Of a DNA stretch of 64,000 nt, positions 22,755-59,752 are shown piece by piece. The notes beneath the pieces were generated by a model. The model saw only the letters and a list, made by a program, of their open reading frames with translations. It made no database searches and was not told the origin of the DNA. Where the stretch lies: contig OZ004598.1 in NCBI GenBank assembly GCA_963924555.1, forward strand, positions 930,001 through 994,000, written 5' to 3'. This DNA is from Crambe crambe. Lineage: Eukaryota > Porifera > Demospongiae > Poecilosclerida > Crambeidae. Within the stretch, counting starts at the first letter, position 1, and the number at the start of each line of letters is the position of its first letter. A program made the translations under genes and the position numbers.

Positions 22755-24127
22755 TTACACATTGGAAGTATAATGATATGCTTCATTCTCCTTCAGTTGA
22801 AAGGACTGCTCTCCAATCTCCATGTATGTAGGATCTTCACCACCTCTTCTCATGGCTACACCTCCCTGTCCTCCTCCCTTACTCCTGACTCCCTTCCTGC
22901 TGAAAGACTCAATTACATATATCTCATCCCCATCCGTCTGATCATAATCCTCTTCTCCCCCTTCTGCGAAGACTTCTGTCCCAGTTACGCCTTCCTCATT
23001 CCCATAGTCCTCTTCTCCCCCTTCTGCGAAGACTTCTGTCCCAGTTACGCCTTCCTCATTCCCAGCCACCTGCTCATAGTCCTCTTCTCCCCCTTCTGTG
23101 AAGACTTCTGTCCCAGTTACACCTTCCTCATTCCCATCCATCTGCTCATGGTCCTCTTCTCCCCCTTCTGCCGAGATTCCTGTCCCATTTCCTCCAGATC
23201 TGGACTTTAGTTGACACTTGTGGACAACAACCAGCACTGCCACAAAGAATAGAGCTGTGAGGGTGGCTATGAGGATAACTGTTAAGATGGTAGTGCTGGT
23301 AGAGCAGGAGGGACAAGTGCACATTTCAGTCACACTCTCTGCATGTCATGAATAAAGGAAGTACAGAATGACTGTATGTCCTGCAGTTACTTGAAATATT
23401 GATCAGGTGGGAATTGTATTAACTATTGCTTGGACAAAGCTTTATACCTTTATTTTGTTGATTCCTACATAGTAATTAACTTTATAAGGTGCATGTTTCA
23501 TAACTCTCACACATTCTGCAGTTAGTTAGTTGTAACTTTCAGGATGGACTGTAGCTATACAGACTAAAAATATTGTTCAAAGGAGTAAATGGGATCATTA
23601 GAGATGGCTACATCACTCATCATCATTATCAACTGTTTATAGCCAGGGTTTATTTCAAGGGGGGGCGAGGGGGGTTTCTGCCCCCTCTGAATGATGGCTT
23701 GCCCCCCCCCCCCCCTAGGAATTAGCTAGCTTTCATAATAAAATTATATAGAATTCCACATACATGTACTGGTTTGTAGTTGCCCCTCCTCAAATTTTTT
23801 CACTAGGCATTTGACCCCCCTCGAGCAAAATCCTGAATTAATCCCTGATAGCTATTCATTATTAATTTTAGCAAAACATTACATAGTTTTTTGTAACATG
23901 ACTGCAGCTGCTCTTCAATTGTTGTTCAAATAGCTAGGATTTTGCAATGGAGTCCATACAACAGCAAATACAAGACCATATAAATAGCCATCCAAATCCA
24001 TAGAAGGCATGCAACCACCCACTAAACCACCTAAAAGCTATTAGCTTAGCTGTTTGCATAATTTACCTTGAGAGACGGCCAGGGGGAGGAAAATACTCCA
24101 AAGGAGTGCTATGCTCTGAACTTGCAT
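22755..24127 (-). CDS. Receptor array unit 7: small membrane protein without ectodomain, repeated acidic Tyr tail
   Basis: Exons 24067-24127 and 22755-23338 join in phase 1 to give 645 bases, or 214 aa. Exon 1 encodes a 20-residue signal peptide starting at an ATG that in the other units lies out of frame. Relative to them, this exon has two extra bases, which put that ATG in frame. The second exon has a short Cys-rich linker (CTCPSC), a membrane helix and a long acidic tail with three to four imperfect repeats of about 24 residues, most carrying EEDYEQ-like Tyr sites. It ends with TYMEI and NEAYHY. No ectodomain exon is left; a degenerate splice-acceptor remnant is at about 23525-23560. A signal-transmitting or adaptor-like membrane protein is a plausible but unproven role. 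Confidence 0.62.
23644..23847. mobile_element. MITE with CAGGG...CCCTG ends and 5-base duplication ATAGC
   Basis: The left end is CAGGGTTTATTTCAAGG and the right end, complemented, is CAGGGATTAATTCAGGA. ATAGC flanks both sides (23639-23643 and 23848-23852). The interior has G and C runs. It lies in the intron of unit 7. Confidence 0.7.
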
Positions 24128-24129
24128 CC

Positions 24130-33561
<9,432 letters not shown>

Positions 33562-33670
33562 TTCAGTCTTCCAATCTGAAAATCACTATTGAAATTTATA
33601 TACAATGAAAATTTAATTCTTGCCTATTGTGCCTATTATATTATAGAAATCATAATGCAGTATTAATCTG

Positions 33671-35627
<1,957 letters not shown>

Positions 35628-35961
35628 CTTCAGGAAAAAGGTGCCACGTCAGCAAATGTTGCAAACTTTGACCTCTATGGCTCCCTTTTTTTCCTGGACC
35701 TGTGAAACTTTGACTATCTTGTGTGAAGGCGCACATTAGCGACTTGATAACGTCCTACTAAAGTCTAGTTGCATCCAAAGAAAGCATATTCCAAACTAAA
35801 ATCGGTAAGAATTTAACTTGTCATTTTTTTAAAGGCATGGCTGTGGCTAGCTAGCCAAGTTAATAATTAGTAGGGATGTAGCATTGTTATTGGTTATTCA
35901 CAGTTTATTTGTACCATAAGCAAGCAGGTCTTGCTGTTTGCTGAATCAGCAAATATTGCAA
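35628..35961. promoter_or_regulatory. Probable shared divergent promoter of NDUFS3 and FCP1
   Basis: The two start codons point away from each other across 334 bases. No clear TATA box was seen. The layout is typical of bidirectional housekeeping promoters, but that is inference from position only. Confidence 0.5.
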
Positions 35962-38900
35962 ATGGACAACAAGAATTTGAAGGTTTTGCTTCTCCCTGCT
36001 TCTACCCCGGCCACCCTTGTATCACTAGAGGTTGAAGCTGGATCCCAGATCCAGAATGGGACCCTCCTCGCCACGTATTCTCTGAAAGGGCAGGAAGAAG
36101 GGGTTAATACAGTTCTCTTCAAATCTTCCACCGTCGGCAAAGTTCAAGCTGTTCTTCATAAAGAAGGAGATATGCTACAACCAAAGTAAGATTCTTTTGT
36201 GCAAAGTGTGGTTTGCTGTGGCAGCTGGTGTCTAGACCACATGGAAAACAGGAATTAGATTGTATGCATACTGTTTTGTTTCCCTTTTTCTCGTTACTTT
36301 AGTGGACCACTTTTCCATGTGGAGGAGAATTGTGATCACAGCATTGTGGTGTTTGACATGTGTGCAAATTGTGGACTCAACCTCAAGAGGTCAGCCAGTC
36401 TATTGATATTAGTATGCTAATAACAGGATTTCCCTCAAAGTTGTCCTATGCTAATTAGTATGCTAATAACAGGGTTTCCCTCAAAGTTGTCCTATGCTAA
36501 TTAGTATGCGGGTTTCCCTCAAATTGTCCTATGCTAATTAGTATGCTAATAACAGGGTTCAAAGTTGTTATTAGCATTTTCCCTCATAGTTATGCAGTGA
36601 TCTATATGGAGAGAGAGATTTGTAGAAATTATTGCCAGTCAATACTTACTTGTTTACAAAAGAAAATGGAGTATTCCAAATTTGAATAGTCTAGTTTTGA
36701 AAATTTTGATCAGCTATTTATGATCAGGAACTCGTCAACAATGGACCACTTTCCCCAGCCAGTGGCTGCTAGTGTGAGTATGATCCATGGCATCCCTGAA
36801 CTGCGTGTCAGTCAGAAGGTACGTACTGTCATATGATAAGTCATGTGATAAATGCTAGTGTGGGCATGTTGACCTGTGGCATCCCTGAACTGACATGTTT
36901 ATGACTGTGTTTCAGGAAGCAGAAGAGTTGGGGAACAAGGATAGACTGCGTCTCTTGAAGAGTCGTAAACTGGCACTGATTGTAGACTTGGACCAGACAC
37001 TAGTACACACCTCAATGGACCCAAATATTGAGCCTGGACTACCCGTAAGTTCCCCAAATCTTTTGATCCTTCCCTCTACCCTGCCCCCTCCCCACTTCCT
37101 CCCCTTCCAAACAAAAGATATCCCCTCAAACCCAGCACAATTCACTAATTGAAGTTCATTTTCATCCAACTATTGAGTACAGTTTAAGAATACAGTGTAA
37201 AATTGTGTGTAAGAGTTGGTTTTTTTCCCCTTGAATCTGTTATTCCACAGGATGTGTACGGTTTTCATCTCCCTGACCATCACCTTCTCTACCACTGTCG
37301 TTTGAGGCCTCACACTCGTGACTTCCTTGAACGAATCTCTCCTCTCTTCGAGCTGCATGTCTTCACCATGGGCACTAAATCCTATGCTGCCAGCGTCACT
37401 AACATCATCGACCCCAACAGGAAGTTGTTCTGTGATCGCATCATCTCCAGAGACGAGTGTTTTGATCCACGTTCAAAGGTCTTGCGTCTCAAGTAAGTTG
37501 TAGTAGTACTGCCATGCTCATATGTAAATGTTATATTCATATAAGTTCACCTGGGAAACAGCCTGCCATTTTATTCTGTAATGGTGCAGCAGCTATCTTG
37601 AAATTACACTTTCAGGACCATTAGTTAACTGGGGTGAAAGGTGTAAGGAAACATTAAAGTTCTGTCTTGTTATTCTATAATGGTGCAGCTGTCTTGGGTA
37701 GTATGACTTTGAACAGTAGGGAAAACCTGATAACAGCACTGCCCTAGCCCTAGCCCTAGCCCTAGCCCTAACCCTTAGCCCTAGCCCTAACCCTAGCCCT
37801 AGCCCTAGCCCCTAACCCTAACCTTATGGTAGTGCATCAGAGTCAGACTAGTTAGCCTCCTACCCAGTCTTCTTTAATTCTTCCCTGTAATTAGAAATTC
37901 TGGGTATGAGACTACATACCAGTGTGATATGTTTATAGGTCTTTGTTCCCTTGTGGTGACTCTATGGTGGCCATCATCGACGACCGAGAAGATGTTTGGG
38001 GGAGGAGTCCAAATCTCATCCACGTCAAGCCGTACATGTTCTTCAAGGGGACCACGGACATAAATGCCCCACCCCCTCTCCATTCAAGACCACGCTCAAG
38101 GCAGAGAGGAGTCGGTAAAGTATCTCCAGCTACACAAAATCCACCACCATTCAAAACTCGTCATGCTGTGAAGAAAGACGCAGCATATCAGATTCCACAC
38201 AAGCAAAAGATTGTCACGTTTCATCCTCTAGAAACCGTTGACACTGGAAAGAAGAAATCTCCTGGCTCATGTGATCTGCCTGGAGGTATTTCACCAAATT
38301 CTGGTACTAATGACACTTCACTGGACTTGGGTCCATCTTTAGAAACCTCAAGCAAATTATCTGGTTTAGCTGATGATCCTTTACCAAATACAGCGCCATC
38401 TGCAGGAGCGTTGCCTGAAGCCCCTACTCTGTCTGAACCTGGTACTCATTCTATTGGAGCCCCTACTCCCTCTGAACCTGGTATTTGTTCTATTGATGAC
38501 ACTTTACCAAGTATCAGTCCAGAAACCTCAACAGAAACCCACACCTCGTTGATATCCGGAACTTACGTAACTGACGACATGTTACCAACAGTGGAGCCTT
38601 CAGACATGATTCCACTGGAGAGTGCCCTCAATACGAACAGTAATAACAATAACAATACCACTGCCATGGGAGGAGTGGATCAGGCTGAAGGAGATTCTAA
38701 CTCCAGTGATACGAGTTCAGACAGTGAGAGTGATAGCAGTAGTAGCAGTGGTATTGACGATGCGTTGTTTGACCAGTCCCCGAGTGCAGGGAATGGGGAG
38801 ACCAGTGGTGAATTGGTGTCAACCAAAGAAGAAGAAGGGGTGAGTTTTCAAGAAGATGGTCTTGCAGAGAAAAATGGTGAAGGAATGGATGTGGCTGCAA

Positions 38901-40093
38901 AGAGCGAGGATCCGATGACTCCACCAGACTCGTCAACTTCCGAGCAGCTTCCAAGAAATAGATCACTTGCAACAGTCAATATTTCTCAAAGTGGTAAGAA
39001 GTTACGTGAGATCCAAGACCCAGACAACTTTCTCATCTCTCTGGCCGACATCCTGGAGAGAATACACAAAATCTTCTACGAAAAATACGACACCTTGACA
39101 CACGATCTTGATGTGATGACAAACACAGATTTTCCCATTCCAGATCTGAAACAAATCATCCCAGAGCTTCGACAATCAATTCTGAAAGATTGCAGAATCA
39201 TCTTTACAGGAGTAATCCCTACTAATATCCCCGTCAGAAAGAATCGGGAGTGGAACACGGCTAAGGCATTTGGTGCCATCATTCACAACACTTTGGTCCC
39301 GGGGCTAAACAGCTCTAAAGAGGATGATATCAGAATGGCCACTACGCATGTGATTGCTGGAAAACCTGGCACTACAAAGTTGATGGATGCTAGGCGAATG
39401 CCAGGAGTAAAAATCGTCAGTCCTAGATGGTTGTGGTCATGTGCTGAGCAATGGAAGATAGTCGATGAGAGTGATTATCCAGTCCAATTTGAGAAGAACA
39501 AGAGGAGAAAAAGGAAAGGCCCTCCGGAAAAAATTCGGCGAGTTGCTAATAGAGAAGGCGAAAATGCTGAGGTTGTCCATGGCAGTGAGGATACCAAAGA
39601 AGAGAAAATGAAAGCCGAGGCATTAGAAGAATCCAGTGATTCCGATAGTGATAGTGAAGATGACTTATTTGAGAAGAAACCAGCCTTTGCCGAGCTTAAG
39701 AAGATGGACACCACTGAAGTAAAGAGACACTACTCCATGGAGAGTCGGCTGTCTGTGTCGGATGAAGAACTCGAAAAAATGGAGGCTGAGGTGGAAGCTG
39801 AGATCAGTGAAAGCAGTTCTGAGGGAGAGAAAGAGGATCTTGGCTCACACATGGAGCAGTTGGTGGATAATAGCGATGAAATTTCGTATGAGAAGTTTGC
39901 GGGCACACATGTGAGTCAAGATATCGATATTTTGGAACGTTTGAATAGAAAGAGACATTTGCTGGACTTGGATGGTTCCAGTTCTTCAGAATCTGTGGTC
40001 ATTGAGCAACTAAATGAATCTTTTTTGACTGATGAAGAGAATGAGAGTGGAGATGGGGATGATGATGAACTTGGAGCTCTTTTAGGTTTCTAA
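35962..40093 (+). CDS. CTDP1: RNA polymerase II CTD phosphatase FCP1
   Basis: Six exons: 35962-36185, 36303-36389, 36728-36818, 36916-37044, 37251-37492 and 37939-40093. The sum is 2928 bases, or 975 aa, near the usual size. The N-terminus (residues 10-85) resembles the biotinyl/lipoyl-like fold known in FCP1. The phosphatase signature DLDQTLVHT is at about 158-166, with both catalytic Asp. The FCPH domain continues into exon 6 (IIDDREDVW). A long Ser/Thr/acidic linker follows. A BRCT domain lies at about 672-772 (LKDCRIIFTG to PRWLWSC). The acidic C-terminus ends DDDELGALLGF, which fits the TFIIF-contacting tail. The enzyme removes phosphate from Ser of the polymerase II tail. Exon 6 alone holds about 73% of the coding sequence. 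Confidence 0.95.
36398..36590. repeat. Minisatellite in FCP1 intron 2, about 50-base units
   Basis: Three to four imperfect units of TTAGTATGCTAATAACAGGG followed by TTTCCCTCAAAGTTGTCC. Confined to the intron. Confidence 0.75.
37739..37824. repeat. Telomere-like repeat tract in FCP1 intron 5
   Basis: About 85 bases of CCCTAG units mixed with CCCTAA units. CCCTAA is the complement of the common metazoan telomere repeat TTAGGG. The tract lies between FCP1 exons 5 and 6, so it is interstitial. Confidence 0.85.
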
Positions 40094-41563
40094 TGAAGTT
40101 TACCAAAATTTATATTCTCTCCTTTTACATAAACCTGAAATGCATGATCTTTCTTTCTTTCTTTTCTTTCTTTTTAACGTATGATCTTTTTTTTCCTTCC
40201 TTCTTTCTTTCTTTCTCTCTTTTTTTTTCTTCCTTCCTTCCTTCCTGCCTGCCTGCCGCTTTTCTTCACTATTATTATATACAGTAACTAAATTTGTAAT
40301 TAACATTTGTTGACAAGAATATTTTTCCAGTCATGTAAACCAGAGACAAGATGATTTTTTTACCTAACCTCTGGTTGTCCCAGAGTCTCCTTCCCCCTCT
40401 TCACCCCTTGTGCCACACCCTCCTTCCCCCTTCATGTGACATAATTATGTCACACTCCTCATGTGGCATACATACCACGCCCCTTCATACAGCATGTGCC
40501 ACAGCAACAATAATAGAGAACCCAGAGGTGGGGTGGCTTGAGAATCTGTAATAGTGTGTTTAATAATAATAGAGTCCTGGGGGGAGAACCTATAGACATA
40601 ATAGAAGTGGGGTGGTTTGAGAAGCTATAGTATTGTAATGGAGTCCTGGGGGAGAACCTAGAGGTGGAGTGGCTTGAGAAACTGTAATATCATAACACTA
40701 TTGTGTTTAGATCCTGGGGAGAGAACCTATAGAGATGGAGTGGCTTGAGAAACTGTAACACCATAGCACTATTGTGTTCTTGGTTGCCAAGAGCTATGGC
40801 TGCGTTGTTATGACCCCTCTTGCATTACGTGGTTTTGGAAAGACGTTATCAAGATAGACCACACAGTAATTAAAATGTAATCCTAACCAATCAATCGAAT
40901 CCCTTTATGTTGGTCTGTCTTTAACATGCTAGCTACTGGCACTAAAAGGGGATGAAGCAATCTGTTGCTAGGAGATTGTGTACTATCTCTCACGAGGTTT
41001 GCAGGAATCATTTTACCACTTTTGCAATCTAAATACAGAACTGCAGTGCACAAATCTGTCCATAGGCAGGTATAGGAGAGGGTCAGTGAGTTCATGAGAT
41101 CTTAGTCCAGCCCTGATTGAAATTTCTGCCACTAGGCAGTTATTTCAGCCTGTATGGTGAACTGTCTCCCTTGATGTGGTGCATACTCAGTACGATACTG
41201 TATAGCTAGCTACATAGCGACTATGCATGCATCCATGCATGTAATTCAAAGCATGCAGTTCCCACTTGACACCTGTCACAGGATGCATGAAGGCTTTGAT
41301 GTACTTTATCAAAAGCTTAGGTTGCAGGTAGATTAAAAATTGGGAATTAATTATTGTCTAGACTATATATGTAGGCTGGCTATAGCTATCAATGCTTGTA
41401 TAGCCACTATACCTCAAGGCATTGTTCTGCTCTTTGATAGCGATAGAATAGCTTTTATGTACACATTAGTGCTTCATTAGGACTGTGCATAGTGTTAACC
41501 TCAGCTATATAAGGAGCTATAGGACCAATAACAGTGCCTGTGCAGCAGAGATTAACCTGCAGA
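40094..41563. other. Intergenic region between FCP1 and the Skeletor-like gene
   Basis: Contains a pyrimidine-rich CTTT/CTTC tract (40158-40262) and a minisatellite (40505-40760). The minisatellite has about 75-base units including GAGAACCTATAGAG and GTGGCTTGAGAA. A TATA-like sequence lies near the right end. No credible coding sequence was found. Confidence 0.55.
41506..41514 (+). promoter_or_regulatory. TATA box of the Skeletor-like gene
   Basis: TATATAAGG lies 50 bases before the start codon at 41564, a suitable distance for a short 5' leader. No other core element was identified. Confidence 0.5.
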
Positions 41564-56043
<14,480 letters not shown>

Positions 56044-56584
56044 TTAAACACTCAAAATAGCTAATTAGCTATTGTGTATTGGAGAGTTTTGTGGGTAACA
56101 ATATTATTAATGTAGCTATTAATTTAAAACTACTATAATAACTATTATAGCCATATCCCACTGGCTAGCTACATACAGTATCTAGTTATGTCAGAGTTGC
56201 CATAATAGGAATGCATGCATGCAGATAATTAGTGTAGTCAATGTCATTCATTGTGGTTTGGTATTATTTCCAGGTTCCTTCCAGACAGAGATCTCAGGCT
56301 AATTTTGCGTGTTATAATCCGGTGTGTGTGTAGGTTTAGAAGTTTGTAGCTGCTTCTCTTCTGTGAAAAACATTATAATAATCACCCTATTAATTCTTGT
56401 TATTTTACTATTGTTATAATTATTATCACATGGACATGGCCATTTGAATTTTGACCAGACGAGGAGACTACTTGTCTGCAAACCATTAATAATGTCTGAA
56501 CAGGAAACACATAAAACTAAAGGAAGAGATGATCATTACATGAGCTAACCACAATGCATATTACAAAGGCACTAGACATTGCAA
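56044..56584. other. Intergenic gap between Skeletor-like and LRR-kinase-KEN genes
   Basis: The two genes converge here. A possible extra terminal exon of the Skeletor-like gene (about 56275-56331) would encode a short Cys-containing tail if donor 56031 is used. Otherwise AT-rich with nothing recognised. Confidence 0.4.
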
Positions 56585-58765
56585 CTAGCTTTCATCTTGT
56601 TCAGAAGTCCCTGACTTCTTCCACTCTTGTTCCACACGATAGGTGTAAATCAATAGCTTGGGGAAGTGACTGTTGAAGTACTGGACAACACCCCCATTCT
56701 CCTGATAAATAGACCTCACTTCTTTGCCTAAATCTCCAAAATGTTCTATTTTGTTCCTAACTACTTTGAGAAGAGTGCAAATTTTGTCATGTTCCTTAAA
56801 ACTCCTGACATCACTCCGAACTTTTTTGTCTAATCTGTTCTTCCAGTTTTCCTGAAACACGACAGCCGCATTATGCTCCAATCTTTCCTTCAACTGCTGG
56901 ACTCTTGAGCTTGACAGCATGTCCCTCATGTGTCTACCTATATGATGATAAAACTCCACCATTTCACTATCACCCCAAAATAAGGGATGTTTCAAAATAT
57001 TCTCAGCATCAGGTCTTTTGGAGGCATTTGAGTTGATCATTTGCATAATCAAGTCTTCAGCAAGTGCTACTAGAAAGTCATCATGATATTCTTTCAAATC
57101 ACTGAGGGAAAAGTTGTCGTTAATGATATTTTCTTGGCGGGCTTCTACACTTAATAGTGATCCAAAGGGATGCTTTCCACTGGTCAATACATAGAAAAAG
57201 ACACAACCTAATGAAAAAATATCTACAGCCATAGTTCTCTTCCCTCTACTACTCCAAAGTTCAGGAGCAGACCAGCCTTCAGTACCCTGCATTATCTTAT
57301 GTGATGTTTCATCATCAATGAAGCGGCTTACATCAAAGTCAGAAATTATAAACCTTATTTCTTTGGACTTGATACCAAACAATTGCCATAATATATTTTG
57401 AGGTTTAATATCTCGATGTTGTACATCTAAACTGTGAAGAAACTTTATCCCCTGCATAATCTGAAAAAGACAACATCCCCGTGTCAAATAAGGAAGAAAT
57501 TCTTCCTTGCGGTCAAGAATGGCAGTTTTCAAATTTCCTCCACAGAGTTCAAGAGCAATGTATGTGTTTGTGGAGTCTCTCTCGACACATAAATACTGGA
57601 TCATATTTTTGTGGGGTGAGCCCTGCTTGGATAAATGTAAAAGTATATCTAGCTCTTTGATGTTGGTCAGATGAGGATACTTCTTGATTGCAGCACAGCG
57701 TCCATCTTGAAGCTTTCCCTTGAAGACATTACCTTTACGTGTTGAACCAAGAACATCATTAAAATTAAACTCAAGTTGTCCAACCACTTTCTTCCCTTTT
57801 TGACTTGAACACAGTACACAATAGAGTAGTGATGCACACAGAGCTAACAAACTAATACAAACAGCTAAAATACTTCTGGAGAATAATTGAAGTGGTGAAT
57901 CACTGATAAAACAATGTTGAAAATCCTCTGTTGTCAATTGCTTTAGCGTAGTACCATTGAGAGCCTTGGGATATAAACAGATGGCTTCACCCGACTCAAC
58001 TAGAATAGAAGTAAAATTTAGTATCCAATGCATTTCACATGAACAATTCCAGAAATTTCCATCCAAATTGAGAACTTTTAATGAAGTAAGTTGAGCAACG
58101 TCCTCCCCTGGAATTGTTCTCAGCCAATTATGAGACAAATCTAAAATCTCCAAACTCGGAAGGTTGTCAAAAGACCCCTGCTGTATTTCCGTTATTATGT
58201 TGTGTGACAGATCAATTGCATGGATTTGTGGAAGACTCCGGAATGTCTCTTTCTGTATTCTATGCAAGGAATTGTTACCCAGTGAAATGTTCTCTAAAGA
58301 AGGAAGAAGCTTAAAAGTTCCTTCCACAAGCAAATCAAAACGGTTATTAGTAAGGGTGATATTCCTGATAGAAACAAATGAATTTCCTTGGAAGGTATCA
58401 GAAGATAAATAATTTATGTGACAATGTTCAAGAGAGATACTGATGAACATAGGATTAAGTGGAAACTCATGGTTTGGAAATGATGCCATGTTCAAGGCCC
58501 CAAGTAGATACTCTGTTATGATCAGATCCGTTGTATTGAATGGGAGGCTCTGAGGTATATTCATGCCTTGACGAAAGCCAAACTTAGGACCAGTGCAATT
58601 CACTACAAACCTTTTCTCCTGATCTGTTGTCCAGTCATAACATTCGCATTCATCCAGGCAAGGATCAGTTCCATCCATGCTTCCACGGTAGTTGCCTAGT
58701 CCAAAGTCAAACAATTGTCCTAAACATTGTGGAAAAAGCATACAGCAAATGTAGAGTGCTAACAT
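56585..58765 (-). CDS. LRR receptor kinase with KEN (IRE1/RNase L-type) ribonuclease domain, intronless
   Basis: A single 726-codon exon. A signal peptide (about 1-16) leads into a Cys-rich cap and leucine-rich repeats (about 100-235; motifs such as LEILDLSHNWL). An LRR C-terminal cap (NCSCEMHWIL to about 285) and a membrane helix (about 296-318) follow. The kinase domain (about 335-595) has Lys361 in AAIKKY, HRD at 450-452, DFD at 476-478 in place of DFG, and an APE-like APELW. The KEN domain (about 597-712) has RNKIEHF (Arg670, Asn671, His675 match nuclease residues known in IRE1) and YFNSHFPKLLIYTYR. RNase L also has DFD. IRE1 has a beta-propeller lumenal domain and RNase L has ankyrin repeats; an LRR ectodomain is different. 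Likely a surface or ER sensor that activates RNA cleavage; ligand unknown. The lack of introns, beside intron-rich genes, hints at retroposition. Confidence 0.88.
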   Translation of the reverse strand: MLALYICCMLFPQCLGQLFDFGLGNYRGSMDGTDPCLDECECYDWTTDQEKRFVVNCTGPKFGFRQGMNIPQSLPFNTTDLIITEYLLGALNMASFPNHEFPLNPMFISISLEHCHINYLSSDTFQGNSFVSIRNITLTNNRFDLLVEGTFKLLPSLENISLGNNSLHRIQKETFRSLPQIHAIDLSHNIITEIQQGSFDNLPSLEILDLSHNWLRTIPGEDVAQLTSLKVLNLDGNFWNCSCEMHWILNFTSILVESGEAICLYPKALNGTTLKQLTTEDFQHCFISDSPLQLFSRSILAVCISLLALCASLLYCVLCSSQKGKKVVGQLEFNFNDVLGSTRKGNVFKGKLQDGRCAAIKKYPHLTNIKELDILLHLSKQGSPHKNMIQYLCVERDSTNTYIALELCGGNLKTAILDRKEEFLPYLTRGCCLFQIMQGIKFLHSLDVQHRDIKPQNILWQLFGIKSKEIRFIISDFDVSRFIDDETSHKIMQGTEGWSAPELWSSRGKRTMAVDIFSLGCVFFYVLTSGKHPFGSLLSVEARQENIINDNFSLSDLKEYHDDFLVALAEDLIMQMINSNASKRPDAENILKHPLFWGDSEMVEFYHHIGRHMRDMLSSSRVQQLKERLEHNAAVVFQENWKNRLDKKVRSDVRSFKEHDKICTLLKVVRNKIEHFGDLGKEVRSIYQENGGVVQYFNSHFPKLLIYTYRVEQEWKKSGTSEQDES

Positions 58766-58789
58766 TTTTCATGGATGGTTAAATTTTGC

Positions 58790-58900
58790 TGACTCAGCTC
58801 AGCAGTTCGCAGCACGTGCGCGTAACCTGCCCGCCCGCGCCGCCCGGGCCGCTCGCAGAATACCACAACAAAGTGGGGGGCGGGGCTGACCGCACTTGTT
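58790..58900 (-). promoter_or_regulatory. GC-rich candidate promoter of the LRR-kinase-KEN gene
   Basis: A short GC-rich island in AT-rich surroundings, just upstream of the start at 58765. It holds CACGTG (58813-58818), CCGCCCGCGCCGCCCGGGCC and a GC box GGGGGCGGGGC (58875-58885). Role inferred from position and composition. Confidence 0.4.
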
Positions 58901-59752
58901 TTCTTGATTGATAGTGTGACAAGGAATTTACACTATAACAAGTTCAAGTGTGAATGCACAAGTAATAACTGCAGTCATACCACCATGTACTAATAATAGG
59001 ACAGCTGAGCTTACCATGTGTGCAAGGGGTCATTTTCCACATCATTTTCCACAGGAGCATTCTGGGATACTGCAAATATCAAATAGGACTTAGCAACCAG
59101 CTCATTATGAACGTGTAGCCTTGGGCCTGAAATTTGGTAGAGATCGCAGTTGGGGGGGGGGGCTCCCCCCAGTATCTCTGCCACTGTGATCCTCTACCAA
59201 ATTTCAGGCCCAAGGCTACAAGTTCATAAGCTAAGTCCTATTTCGAGTGCCTGCCTCTCTGTCCTGTGGTTCTTGCTAATTGTAACTTGCATCCTCAAGT
59301 GCTTTGTCTGGCTCTTGCTAATTATCTACCAGTGCCTTAATATATTTTTTGTAGCTGCACAGGCATTTCTCTTTAAATTATTGCAGTGTAGACTGTATTC
59401 TGGATAAAAACATCATCCAGCCAAGCAAATGATTATTCTCCTATTACTAAGGCAAAAGGAATTGACATCTGAGGAGATGGACAAGAGAATATTCATATCT
59501 TACAAAGTGATCTAAAGTGTTACATGAAGACAGCAAAGCAAAACCTTGGTTATGCTCCCAACTTTCAAGGTCAGAATTATACCCACTTCATCCTATTCGC
59601 ACTGGAGCTGACCACTATGTGCGAGATTCAAACCAGCCAGTGTGAATAGAAGAATTTGTCTATTACTGATTTGCTGTGGAGATTACAGTCATGGCTATTT
59701 ACATTTCACTTGAGATCATGTTTTCCTGTGATTTCAGTCAAGCACGAGCATT
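58901..59752. other. Intergenic DNA with a fold-back repeat (59080-59245)
   Basis: Arms carrying TAGCCTTGGGCCTGAAATTT and AAATAGGACTTAG pair around a G-run/C-run centre near 59160. No other feature was recognised. Confidence 0.6.

Noticed and set aside
37739..37824. Chromosome end
   Set aside because: FCP1 exons continue on both sides, so the telomere-like tract is interstitial.
40093..40306. Small open frames downstream of FCP1
   Set aside because: They come from the CTTT-rich microsatellite on both strands.
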